Below are positions 10,240 through 19,942 of a stretch of DNA of 64,000 nt, one piece after another. Each line of letters opens with the position of its first letter. The stretch's first letter is position 1. The stretch lies in contig JAJTXY010000016.1 of the NCBI GenBank assembly GCA_021463865.1, positions 26,796 to 90,795 on the forward strand. Direction: 5' to 3'. The position numbers were made by a program, and so were the translations under genes. Below the pieces are notes generated by a model. It was not told where the DNA came from and did no database searches. It was given only the letters and a program-made list of their open reading frames with translations. This DNA comes from Anaerolineae bacterium. Its GTDB lineage: Bacteria > Chloroflexota > Anaerolineae > Aggregatilineales > J027.

Positions 10240-11541
10240 TTAGTCAAGATAGCCATTGGCTTCAAGGATAGAATCATAGGCTTCCTTGAGGGCGGTCTGT
10301 GTATCTTCCAAACTCTGTTGATCGGTCAGGAACAGCGTGACCTGTTCGACAATCAGTGGACGCAGTTCAGCACTGGCGCGGATGTCGGAGAAACCACGAC
10401 CATATTCTTCGGCCAAGCCGAGCAGTTGATCCCACACGGGGTCATTGGCGCGGATGTCGTCCCAAGCATCAGTACGGACGGGGGTAAAACCAGCAACGGC
10501 GTTCAATTCAATGGCATATTCTTTGCTGCCGATGAATTTCAAGAATTCGCCAGCGAGTTCTTTGTTTTCGACATATTCAGGAACAGACAGCCAGTCAATG
10601 AAGACCTGAATCAGTTGTTCCCCATTCGCGCCCGCTGGATAGGGGCCGATGGCGACGTTTTCCCAAATGGGGTCGCTGGTTGGGGGCACGTTCCACATGG
10701 GGAAGATACCGCTGACGACGACACCGGAGGCCAATGGTGTACCTTCGATGGGTGGCAGGCCGGGGGTGTCTTCGGTGGGTAGAACAGCGCGGCGGCGGTC
10801 ATACATAAATTGCAGGGCTTCGGCGGTTGCTTCGCTGTCGAAAGCGCTCGTGCCGTCTTCGTTATACAGTTCACCACCAGCACTCCAAATGTAGCCAATG
10901 AATTCTTGGGCATCGAACAAACCACCACCGATGTCCATGAAACCTTGTTTTTCTACACCAGCATCACCGACAACTGTGTTTTCCTGCACGAAGGCAAGGG
11001 ATTCTTCAAAAGTGGTGGGCAGGGGGGCATCTGGACTCGCCATCAGGTCACTGCGATAGAAAATCGGACGAGGTGACATCAGCAGGGGCAGACCACGCAG
11101 ATGGCCGTCATAGGTCGCGGTTTCCAACGCGGCTGGCAGGAAGTTTGCAAGGTCTTCCCAATCCGCTAGATAAGCATCCATGTCGGCCAATAGGTCGCCG
11201 TAGGTCGCGGCATATTCCGAGCCGAGGTAGACAATTTCGGGGCCGTCACCAGTGGTGATCCAGCCAGCGACGTCGGTGTCAAACGTGCCCCAACCACCCG
11301 TCAGGATTTCCAATTTGACGCCGGGGTGATCGGCTTCAAAGGCGGGGAAGACAGTCTCACGGAACCAAGTTTGGGTATCTTCGGTCAGGCCCGTGATGTA
11401 GATTTCGAGTGTTTCGGCGTCCTGTGCAGCCACAGCGGGTTGAGCAGGCGCAGCGGTTTCCTTCGCGCTGGCGGGAATCGCAACCGCTGATAGCACGAGG
11501 ATGACAGCGAGGGTCAAGAACAAATATGACTTGCGCTTCAA
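10240..11541 (-). CDS. Carbohydrate ABC transporter substrate-binding protein
   Basis: Signal peptide, then SBP_bac_1-type sequence (VFPAFEADHPGVKLEILTGGWG); TTG start supported by upstream AAGGAG. Confidence 0.85.
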   Translation of the reverse strand: MKRKSYLFLTLAVILVLSAVAIPASAKETAAPAQPAVAAQDAETLEIYITGLTEDTQTWFRETVFPAFEADHPGVKLEILTGGWGTFDTDVAGWITTGDGPEIVYLGSEYAATYGDLLADMDAYLADWEDLANFLPAALETATYDGHLRGLPLLMSPRPIFYRSDLMASPDAPLPTTFEESLAFVQENTVVGDAGVEKQGFMDIGGGLFDAQEFIGYIWSAGGELYNEDGTSAFDSEATAEALQFMYDRRRAVLPTEDTPGLPPIEGTPLASGVVVSGIFPMWNVPPTSDPIWENVAIGPYPAGANGEQLIQVFIDWLSVPEYVENKELAGEFLKFIGSKEYAIELNAVAGFTPVRTDAWDDIRANDPVWDQLLGLAEEYGRGFSDIRASAELRPLIVEQVTLFLTDQQSLEDTQTALKEAYDSILEANGYLD

Positions 11542-11600
11542 CTTAAAGCTCCTTACTAAGTTAGTTAGTTAGATTTCCTTACTTACTTAAAGAGTATAAC
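11542..11600 (-). promoter_or_regulatory. Candidate operator region of the sugar-uptake operon: TAAG and CTAA tandem repeats plus an ACTAAGTTAGT palindrome
   Basis: Minus strand reads TAAGTAAGTAAGGAAATCTAACTAACTAACTTAGTAAGGAG directly before the TTG start of the binding protein. Confidence 0.5.
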
Positions 11601-11814
11601 TACCTGCGGAATTTTGTCAACAATTTCGTGGAAGATTTTTTCGGATCACTTGAAACCGTAGTAGCCACATGGCTAATCCACGTAGGTCAGCCATAAGTCG
11701 GACGAACTTTCAACCACCTGCCCGATGATTGCCCTCTATGAATCGCCTAGACTTGCAGTATCACAAGGTAACTAAACTGAAGGGGGATGAGGCGACTAGA
11801 ACGCCAAATGAACC

Positions 11815-12594
11815 ATGAGTGAAGCATTCATCCGTATCCAAAATCTGGTCAAGAGTTATAACACACCCGCCGGTTCGGTGAGTGTCTTAAATGAAGTCAA
11901 TCTCGACATTCAACGGGGCGAAATGATTGCCCTTGTTGGCCCATCGGGGAGCGGGAAAACCACCTTCCTCAATATGCTGACCGGAATTGATAAGCCTAAC
12001 AGCGGGCACGTTCAGATTAATGGGGTCAATATCACACGCAGCCGCGAACGCAAATTGACCAAATGGCGTGCTAAGAACGTCGGCATCGTATTCCAATTTT
12101 TCCAACTGCTCCCTACCCTCTCGGTTGCCAATAATGTGGTTGCGCCGATGGATTTTGCCGGGATGTGGAAACCCAATGACCGTCACGACATTGCGCTGCA
12201 ACTGCTCGATCGGCTGGGGATTAAGGAACAAGCCTACAAAACCCCAGACATGCTATCAGGTGGTCAGCAGCAACGGGTAGCGATTGCACGGGCGCTGGCG
12301 AATAATCCCAGTTTGATCATTGGGGACGAACCCACCGCCAACCTTGACCGTATGAGCGCCGCCAATGTATTCCATATGTTTCGCCAACTGGCCGAACGTG
12401 GCAGCACGGTCATTATCGTGACACATGACCGCGAATTGGTCAAAAATGTGCCCAAGATTCTTGAACTGAGTCACGGGCAAATTCATGAGACATCGCTCGC
12501 CGCGATTGCCCGTCACCGTACTGATGAACTCAAGGCTGTGCATACCCGCACCCAAGAAATGCGGGCGCTCAAATTGGCGAAGGCCACGCACTAA
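11815..12594 (+). CDS. ABC transporter ATP-binding protein (LolD/MacB/FtsE type)
   Basis: Walker A GPSGSGKTT, signature LSGGQQQRVAIARALA, Walker B LIIGDEPTANLD. Confidence 0.92.
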   Translation: MSEAFIRIQNLVKSYNTPAGSVSVLNEVNLDIQRGEMIALVGPSGSGKTTFLNMLTGIDKPNSGHVQINGVNITRSRERKLTKWRAKNVGIVFQFFQLLPTLSVANNVVAPMDFAGMWKPNDRHDIALQLLDRLGIKEQAYKTPDMLSGGQQQRVAIARALANNPSLIIGDEPTANLDRMSAANVFHMFRQLAERGSTVIIVTHDRELVKNVPKILELSHGQIHETSLAAIARHRTDELKAVHTRTQEMRALKLAKATH

Positions 12595-12633
12595 TTTTCC
12601 AGACCGACAAAAGCAATCACAGGAAACAACATC

Positions 12634-13341
12634 ATGAAACCACTGATTTCATTGGAAGATGTCCGCAAAATCTATAAGACCAAAGCGGGCCAATTAGAAG
12701 TCCTTAAGGGCGTAGATTTTCAGGTCGGGGAAGGTGAGTTCGTCGCGGTGGTTGGGCCATCAGGCAGCGGCAAAAGCACCCTGATTAACATGATTACCGG
12801 GATTGACCGCCCCACCAAAGGCGAGGTGTATGTCGCTGACCAACGCCTAACCAATATGAGCGAAAACGCGGTGGCGAAGTGGCGCGGGAAAAATGTAGGG
12901 GTGGTGTTCCAATTTTTCCAACTACTGCCGACCCTGACGGTGCTGGAAAACGTCATGATGCCGATGTATTACACCAATACCTACGGCAGCCGGCGGCGTC
13001 AGCGGGCGATGGAACTGCTTGAACGGGTAGATTTGCCGGATGTCGCGCTCAAGTATCCCAGTCAGATTTCGGGTGGTCAGCAGCAGCGGGCCGCGATTGC
13101 ACGGGCACTCGCCAATGATCCGAAGGTGTTGGTCGGTGACGAGCCGACGGGGAATCTTGATACGGTTTCGGCGGGACTGGTGTTTGGCCTGTTTGAAGAA
13201 CTGGTCGCCAACGGCACCACCATTGTCATGGTGACGCATGACCGTGATCTGGCAGGCCAAGTGCCGCATGTGGTCGAAGTGCGCGACGGAAGAATCATGA
13301 ATGCACAGGAAGTTGACCAAAGACTGGTCGCGGGCCGATAA
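12634..13341 (+). CDS. ABC transporter ATP-binding protein (LolD/MacB type), paralogue of the previous gene
   Basis: Walker [10 protein letters not shown], signature [16 protein letters not shown], Walker [13 protein letters not shown]. Confidence 0.92.
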   Translation: MKPLISLEDVRKIYKTKAGQLEVLKGVDFQVGEGEFVAVVGPSGSGKSTLINMITGIDRPTKGEVYVADQRLTNMSENAVAKWRGKNVGVVFQFFQLLPTLTVLENVMMPMYYTNTYGSRRRQRAMELLERVDLPDVALKYPSQISGGQQQRAAIARALANDPKVLVGDEPTGNLDTVSAGLVFGLFEELVANGTTIVMVTHDRDLAGQVPHVVEVRDGRIMNAQEVDQRLVAGR

Positions 13342-13378
13342 TCAGAGCAAAATTCAAGAGGGCAGATTCTGGTATGTT

Positions 13379-13432
13379 CCCTCACCCCCCTCTCCCAATG
13401 CTCTGGTAGAGGGGGGACTTCCCCTTCAGGAT
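13379..13432. repeat. C-rich/G-rich palindromic interspersed repeat-like element
   Basis: CCCTCACCCCCCTCTCCCAATGCTCTGGTAGAGGGGGGACTTCCCCTT; stem CCCCCTCT / AGAGGGGG; shares its core with 38544-38600. Confidence 0.5.
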
Positions 13433-13486
13433 AACCTTTGTCGCCTGTGGAGTGAGTTGGGAATAGGGGCTGCCCTCTGATCTAGC

Positions 13487-14524
13487 ATGATTAGAGGTAT
13501 AAAAAACGTCGTGGATGACTTCATCGGGGATATATTGATTGTTGACGATAACACGGCGAATTTGCAGACGTTATCGGCGATTTTGAAAGAACACAAACAC
13601 AAAGTTCGGGCTGTTACCACTGGGCAGATGGCGTTGATTGTGGCCCACACGGCGACGCCAGAACTTATTTTGCTGGATGTCAATATGCCGGAAATGAACG
13701 GCTACGAGGTCTGCCAACGCCTAAAGGCCGACCCCGCGCTGCATCATATTCCAGTTGTTTTTATCAGTGCATTGGATGAAACCCTCGACAAGATCAAAGC
13801 GTTTCGTGTCGGTGGGGTAGATTACATTACCAAACCCTTCCAGATTGAAGAAGTGCTGGTGCGTGTCGAAAATCACCTCAAACTTTATCGGCTGTACCAG
13901 CAGTCCCAAGAAATGGCAGCTCTCGAAGAACGCCAGCGCATCGCCCGTGATTTGCACGATGCCGTCAATCAAACCCTTTTTTCAGCGAGCATGATGGCGG
14001 AAACACTGCTGCTGACGGCTGATTCCGATCCCGCCAAAATCAAACCCGGCCTAGAGCGGATTCATCAATTGACACAGGGGGCGTTGGCGGAAATGCGAAC
14101 CCTCTTGTTTGAACTGCGCCCCGATGCCTTGATGAATGCGGATTTGGCGACCCTTTTGCCCTATCTGGTGGATTCAGCGATTGCACGCACCAAGGCGCAT
14201 GTTGAATTTAGTTTGGATGGGGATGTCGAATTGACCTCAGAGGCTAAAGTCGTGTTTTATCGCATCGCGCAGGAAGCCCTCAACAATATTGTGAAACACG
14301 CCCACGCGACGGAAATTGCCATTGGCATCTACCAGACCGCAACCGAAGTGGTCATGCGAATCGCGGATGATGGGGTGGGATTTGATGCTGGGCAACTACC
14401 CCCCGGCCATTTTGGGTTGGGGATTATGCAGGAACGGGCACACATGATTGGAGCGGAACTTGAAGTTGACACCGCACCTGAGCAGGGCACGACGATTGTG
14501 TTACACTGGAAACGCTGGCACTAA
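13487..14524 (+). CDS. Receiver domain fused to NarX/DesK-type histidine kinase (HisKA_3 + HATPase)
   Basis: REC motifs LIVDDN, LILLDVNMPEMNGYEVC; ERQRIARDLHDAVNQTLFSAS H-box; HATPase GVGFDAGQLPPGHFGLGIMQERA. Confidence 0.88.
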   Translation: MIRGIKNVVDDFIGDILIVDDNTANLQTLSAILKEHKHKVRAVTTGQMALIVAHTATPELILLDVNMPEMNGYEVCQRLKADPALHHIPVVFISALDETLDKIKAFRVGGVDYITKPFQIEEVLVRVENHLKLYRLYQQSQEMAALEERQRIARDLHDAVNQTLFSASMMAETLLLTADSDPAKIKPGLERIHQLTQGALAEMRTLLFELRPDALMNADLATLLPYLVDSAIARTKAHVEFSLDGDVELTSEAKVVFYRIAQEALNNIVKHAHATEIAIGIYQTATEVVMRIADDGVGFDAGQLPPGHFGLGIMQERAHMIGAELEVDTAPEQGTTIVLHWKRWH

Positions 14525-14525
14525 A

Positions 14526-14590
14526 TGGGGAGGGTGCCGAGGAATAGAATTCCCCGGCTACGAAAACAATGTCCACTCAATGTGGACAGG
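14526..14590. repeat. Pair of small palindromes in the intergenic region (possible interspersed repeat fragment)
   Basis: GGAATAGAATTCC followed by TGTCCAC-TCAAT-GTGGACA (14570-14588). Confidence 0.4.
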
Positions 14591-14653
14591 CGTTGCCCAA
14601 TTCATAATAAGGTTGTTCAGGGGAAACTGGGTTGCTATTGAGATGAGGCATTT

Positions 14654-15301
<648 letters not shown>

Positions 15302-15349
15302 AGTTTGAGCTATAATTTTCCTAAAGGAAGGTAGTAATGGAGTGGAGTA

Positions 15350-15778
15350 TTGCAGGTGACGGGTAAACGCTCCCGACAATGGCAGGCCGATTTGACATCG
15401 CTGGCTGAGATTCGAGCATTTGTCGAAAGTTGTGCCAAAACGCTGGGTGCGAACGAAAGCCAGACTTCTGACGTCTTATTAGCTGTCAACGAAGCCGTAA
15501 CCAATTCGATTTTGCACGGTTATGGCGGGGCCGGGCTGGTTCGAGTCGAAGTTGATCGTGAAAATGGGCAGTTGTGTGTCTGTGTGGCCGATCAAGCCCC
15601 ACCCTTTGACCCGACGCAGCATATCACCCCGAACATCAATCGTCCTTTAGATGAATGTGGCCTAGGTGGGATGGGCATTCATATGATGCGTGCCCTCACC
15701 GATGAGATAGTGTATCATGCCCCAATTGAGGGGGGTAACGAACTTACTCTTAAAAAGAATTTATCAGAAGATGTTTAA
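15350..15778 (+). CDS. RsbW-like anti-sigma/serine-protein kinase (HATPase)
   Basis: LLAVNEAVTNSILHGYGG N-box, GLGGMGIHMMRALTDEIVYH; probable TTG start. Confidence 0.8.
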   Translation: MQVTGKRSRQWQADLTSLAEIRAFVESCAKTLGANESQTSDVLLAVNEAVTNSILHGYGGAGLVRVEVDRENGQLCVCVADQAPPFDPTQHITPNINRPLDECGLGGMGIHMMRALTDEIVYHAPIEGGNELTLKKNLSEDV

Positions 15779-15838
15779 GACTTTTAAGAAAGGAACGAAA
15801 CCCTAGACTCCTTGCAGGGAGCCATATGGGGAATCATT

Positions 15839-16249
15839 ATGGAAATTACGGTAAGTCAAGTATCAGGTCGTGTGCCTGTGACCATTATTGCGCTGCGTGG
15901 GGCTTTGGATGGCTCGAATTATGAAGAATTGATCGCTACCGGACGCGCCGCCCATGCCGCCGGAGCCAAAGCGATTCTGCTGGATATTGCCGAACTCACC
16001 TTTATGAGCAGCGCGGGTCTGGTGGCTCTACATAACCTGTATGCCATTCTCAAAGATGAAGTTGAGCCAGACCCCGAAGCGGGATGGGCCACACTCAAAA
16101 CAGTGGGGAATGCAGGGCAGGCAGGCGGTCAGCCATTTGTGAAATTGTTGAATCCGCAGCCAGCGGTGATGCGTACTCTGGAAATTACCGGGATGCACAA
16201 CTTCTTTGAGGTGCATACGGATCGAGAAACTGCCCTTCAATCATTTTAA
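15839..16249 (+). CDS. STAS-domain protein (anti-sigma-factor antagonist-like)
   Basis: IALRGALDGSNYEEL, ILLDIAELTFMSSAGLVALHNL. Confidence 0.8.
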   Translation: MEITVSQVSGRVPVTIIALRGALDGSNYEELIATGRAAHAAGAKAILLDIAELTFMSSAGLVALHNLYAILKDEVEPDPEAGWATLKTVGNAGQAGGQPFVKLLNPQPAVMRTLEITGMHNFFEVHTDRETALQSF

Positions 16250-17233
16250 CGACTGCTGAAAATCTGCGCCGACGGGTAAACCTGCCAACGCAGTCGCCAT
16301 CTGTACAGCGCGGCGAATGGCCTGTGCCGTGATTTCGGCTGCATACGCCCCAATCAAACTGACGTTGGCCGGGCCAGCACTGCCTGTCGCCAGCGCAAAA
16401 ATGGTATCGCCGTCCATTAAGGTATGAGCAGGACGAACGGCACGCGCTACCCCATCTTGAGACATTTGTGCGACCTTGTTGGTTTCTTCTTTAGTCAATT
16501 GGGCATTGGTCGCTACTACTCCGATAATAGTGTTGGCACTTGGGGCGAGATTGGCAAGCGTGCGTAGCGCGTTCAAACTGCCTGCAAAGGATTTCCCTTC
16601 CGGCGGCTGACGTACCCCGGCGAGGATTTGACCTTTTTCATCTACTACATCCCCGACGGCATTGACAACCATCAAAGCAGCGACACGGATGCCGTTATCG
16701 AGTTCAATGATGGCTGTCCCGATGCCTGATTTACAAGCGAATTCTATCCCATACATCCCGCCGACTCTTGCGCCTGTACCCGCGCCAACACACCCCTCGG
16801 TTACAGAATCAGCGGAAGCATTTACGCAGGCGGCATAACCCATTGCGGCATCGGGGCGGATGGCCGGATTGCCCACATCGAGGTCAAAAATAATAGCGGC
16901 GGGGACGATAGGGACAACCCCTACCCGCACATCAAAGCCGATGCCGTGTTCTTCCAGATAACGCATGACCCCATCGGCAGCATTGAGGCCATAGGCACTG
17001 CCCCCGGCTAATAAAACGGCGTGGACATGCTGGACAAGGTGCATGGGGCGCAAAAGGTCAGTTTCACGAGTTCCGGGTGCGCCACCCCGCTGGTCAATGC
17101 CCCCCACCGTGTTGGGGGGACACAAAATCACGGTGCAACCCGTAGGCCCGTCCAGATTTTGGGCGTGACCCACTCGCAGACCTTGAATGGCTGTGAGTGT
17201 TTGATTTTCCACTGATCTTGCTCCCACCAACAA
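16241..17233 (-). CDS. P1-family peptidase (DmpA / L-aminopeptidase-D-esterase-like)
   Basis: GLRVGHAQNLDGPTGCTVILCP; RETDLLRP; NTIIGVVATNAQLTKEE; LMDGDTIFALATG. Confidence 0.85.
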   Translation of the reverse strand: MLVGARSVENQTLTAIQGLRVGHAQNLDGPTGCTVILCPPNTVGGIDQRGGAPGTRETDLLRPMHLVQHVHAVLLAGGSAYGLNAADGVMRYLEEHGIGFDVRVGVVPIVPAAIIFDLDVGNPAIRPDAAMGYAACVNASADSVTEGCVGAGTGARVGGMYGIEFACKSGIGTAIIELDNGIRVAALMVVNAVGDVVDEKGQILAGVRQPPEGKSFAGSLNALRTLANLAPSANTIIGVVATNAQLTKEETNKVAQMSQDGVARAVRPAHTLMDGDTIFALATGSAGPANVSLIGAYAAEITAQAIRRAVQMATALAGLPVGADFQQSLK

Positions 17234-17269
17234 ACAGGGCGCTGGTGTCTGCGCCCTTCACTGACAGAC

Positions 17270-18253
17270 CTAGCGCCGTAAACTTAAGCCCAAACGACGA
17301 CCCGGCCCATCAATGTGCAAGATTTTGGCTTTGACGGTTTGACCTTCACGCACCACATTAAAGGGATGCAGAAAATGACCCTCGGCCAGTTCGGAAATAT
17401 GCACCAAACCTTCGAGGCCATTTTCAATGCAGACAAAAGCGCCAAAATCTACCACATGGGTAATGATCCCTTCGACCTCGCTGCCGACTTGGTAACGTTT
17501 TTCGACGGTTTCCCAAGGGTCAGGTTGGAGGCGTTTGACACTGAGGGCGATGCGGCCTTCGGTGGGGACAACATCGAGTACATGGACTTTGATGGTTTGT
17601 CCACGTTCCAGAATGTCAGCAGGATGACCCACGCGACCCCAACTCAGTTCACTGATGTGAATCAACCCTTCGAGGCCACCGAGATCAACAAATGCTCCAA
17701 AATGGCATAAATTGGTGACGATGCCTTGACAGACATCACCGGTTTTTAGGTTCTGTAACACTTGGTCACGTGCCCCGGCATTAGCTTGTGCTGCACGTTC
17801 CGAAAGAATCAGGCGGCTTTGTACGCGATCTAATTCAATAATGCGTAAACGGAGTGTCTTGCCCAAATAACTCATAAGGGCCTGACGGCGAGTATTGGGG
17901 GATTCATGATCTGAAGGGAATTCGACAAGCTGACTGGCCGGAACAAACCCGCGTAGGCTTGCCCATTCGACGAGTATACCCCCTCGGTTGTAGCCAATCG
18001 CTGCTAATTCGACCACCGTATCCGAACGAAATACTTGTTCAACTTGTTCCCAATCGGCGGATACGCCCGAACCACTCCCCTCTTCATCAAACTTTGAAGC
18101 AAAATCGTCTTTGGCTGAATACCCTTTACCATTCGTACCGTTTTGAGGTATTCCCCCTATCGCAGTATCAGCCTCAGCCAGCAACGCCGTCCAATAACTT
18201 TCATCTGGCGGCGGAGCGGGGGCCGTATCGTAGCGACGTACCTCCGTAGACAT
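17270..18253 (-). CDS. S1 RNA-binding-domain protein (ribosomal protein S1-like, three S1 repeats)
   Basis: GDVCQGIVTNLCHFGAFVDLGGLEGLIHISELSWGRVGHP; GSEVEGIITHVVDFGAFVCIENGLEGLVHISELAEG. Confidence 0.88.
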   Translation of the reverse strand: MSTEVRRYDTAPAPPPDESYWTALLAEADTAIGGIPQNGTNGKGYSAKDDFASKFDEEGSGSGVSADWEQVEQVFRSDTVVELAAIGYNRGGILVEWASLRGFVPASQLVEFPSDHESPNTRRQALMSYLGKTLRLRIIELDRVQSRLILSERAAQANAGARDQVLQNLKTGDVCQGIVTNLCHFGAFVDLGGLEGLIHISELSWGRVGHPADILERGQTIKVHVLDVVPTEGRIALSVKRLQPDPWETVEKRYQVGSEVEGIITHVVDFGAFVCIENGLEGLVHISELAEGHFLHPFNVVREGQTVKAKILHIDGPGRRLGLSLRR

Positions 18254-18428
18254 AAGACCTTCCTTGTAACCCAACTCAAAGCAATTGCGCGTTATTTATC
18301 TCCGAATCATATGAAATTCCGCAAATTGTGAATTATAGGAGCCACGCATGGCAGAGTCAACCGTAGTGCATTCGTCATGGCCCTCCTCAATAAAACTAGA
18401 GACAGCATCACTCTGCCTCGTGAACCGC

Positions 18429-19862
18429 TTATTGCAAGACTTGCAGTTGGAAATAGTAGGTGACGGTCATATCCGGCCACACAATTTCCACCGAGAGGAT
18501 ATAGGAACCAGCGGCTACTCCCAGATTAAACAACACCACGTTATCGCCTACGCGCGTCTCAGAGGCGAGTGGTTGGAGGGTATCGCGGCTCAGGTAATTG
18601 ATCTCAATGCTGGTCGGGCGTGAACCCTCGATCCGAATATTGGCAGCGGCATTACGGGCAGCCCGAATCGAAGTAGAGGTTGACCCGGTAGCGCTGAAGG
18701 GTTGTTTGACGCACACCAATTCATTGGAGGCGTTGCGGCGACAATAATCGTACCCGACGGGCTGATAGTTGCGTCCCGATACCTTTAATGCCGCAGCAGG
18801 CGGGGCATCTCCCTCAAACACCGAGGTATTGGTCGGGCTGACACCCAGCGTTGGGGTGGCGGTTGGTGTAGAGGTGGCCGTTGGCGGAACAGGCGTCGTC
18901 GGAGAAGGCGTTGGAGTCGAAGTGTTGGTCGGCGTGGCGACGACTTCTGTCACTTCCTCTGTCGGCGTGGCGGTTTCAGTGGCAGCTTCGGTAGCAACCT
19001 CGGTGGCAGGTTCAGTGGCTTCCGCTGTCGCAGTAGTAGCCTCTTCGGTACTGATAGGTTCGGTAGCAACCTCGGTGGGTTCAGCCGTTTCTGTTGGCTC
19101 GGCAGTAGGTTCTTCTGTTGCCTCAGGTGTTTCGGTTACATCACCGCCACTTGCCCCGGTCCCCTCGGTTGCTTGCGGCGTGGCCTCAGTTGGCTCTGGG
19201 GTTGCTTCAACCGTAGCGATTTCGGTAGCGACCTCGGTACTTTCGGCGGTGGCCTCTGACGTTGCTTCGAGAGTAGCCGCCTCGGTTGCCACTTCGGTCA
19301 CTTCAGCGGTGATTTCGGGGGTTGCGGCGGGTGTCGTCACTGCATCCGTTGGTTCGGGGGTGACATTGCCAGCCACTGCCTGACCCACATCTACCGCAAA
19401 CACATTACTGACCGTCGCGCTTGAGCCTTCAATATCGGCATAATAGGCGGTGACATCCAACAAATAGCGTCCACTGGGCAGGGCTAGTACAAATTCGGTG
19501 CTTTGGGCCGGATCAATCTGCATGGTAAACAGCGGGTTTCCGGCGGCATCCATCTCACGCGACGTGATAACCACCTGATTGGGCAGAGCCACACCTTCAG
19601 GATTGGCAATTGCCACTGTCACCGCCTGCCCACCTTGTACCGCTAAGGCCGTTGATGGACTGTCAGCGTTACTGGTAAATTCGCAACTGACATTGTTTTC
19701 ACCTTTGGGCCAGCAGGCAACGGTGCGCAAACCCGCATCGCTTTGTTCGCCTGCCTGTAGACTGAGATTAGGCTGATCGGGTGCGGAAAAATCTTCGCCA
19801 CTCCCACAGGCCGCCAGTATAAAAGTAAACAAAAGAAGCGCTAAAAGGTGTTTTCGATTCAT
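18429..19862 (-). CDS. Lipoprotein with a long Thr/Glu/Ala/Pro-rich low-complexity stalk
   Basis: Lipobox LFTFILAACGSG; TEVATEAATxEAT-type repeats then PTxTxTPTPS; start moved from 19955 to the signal-peptide Met. Confidence 0.75.
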   Translation of the reverse strand: MNRKHLLALLLFTFILAACGSGEDFSAPDQPNLSLQAGEQSDAGLRTVACWPKGENNVSCEFTSNADSPSTALAVQGGQAVTVAIANPEGVALPNQVVITSREMDAAGNPLFTMQIDPAQSTEFVLALPSGRYLLDVTAYYADIEGSSATVSNVFAVDVGQAVAGNVTPEPTDAVTTPAATPEITAEVTEVATEAATLEATSEATAESTEVATEIATVEATPEPTEATPQATEGTGASGGDVTETPEATEEPTAEPTETAEPTEVATEPISTEEATTATAEATEPATEVATEAATETATPTEEVTEVVATPTNTSTPTPSPTTPVPPTATSTPTATPTLGVSPTNTSVFEGDAPPAAALKVSGRNYQPVGYDYCRRNASNELVCVKQPFSATGSTSTSIRAARNAAANIRIEGSRPTSIEINYLSRDTLQPLASETRVGDNVVLFNLGVAAGSYILSVEIVWPDMTVTYYFQLQVLQ

Positions 19863-19942
19863 CAAGAATTTTGGCGTCCGATGGGGTTGTATTAGATAAA
19901 AGGACTGCATCGGGCGCTTGGCTCCTTTCTTTTGAAGTGCGT

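Noticed and set aside
18769-19383. 204-aa plus-strand ORF rich in Val/Ala/Ser
   Set aside because: Exact antisense of the Thr/Glu/Ala-rich stalk of the lipoprotein gene; composition is a mirror artefact of the low-complexity DNA.
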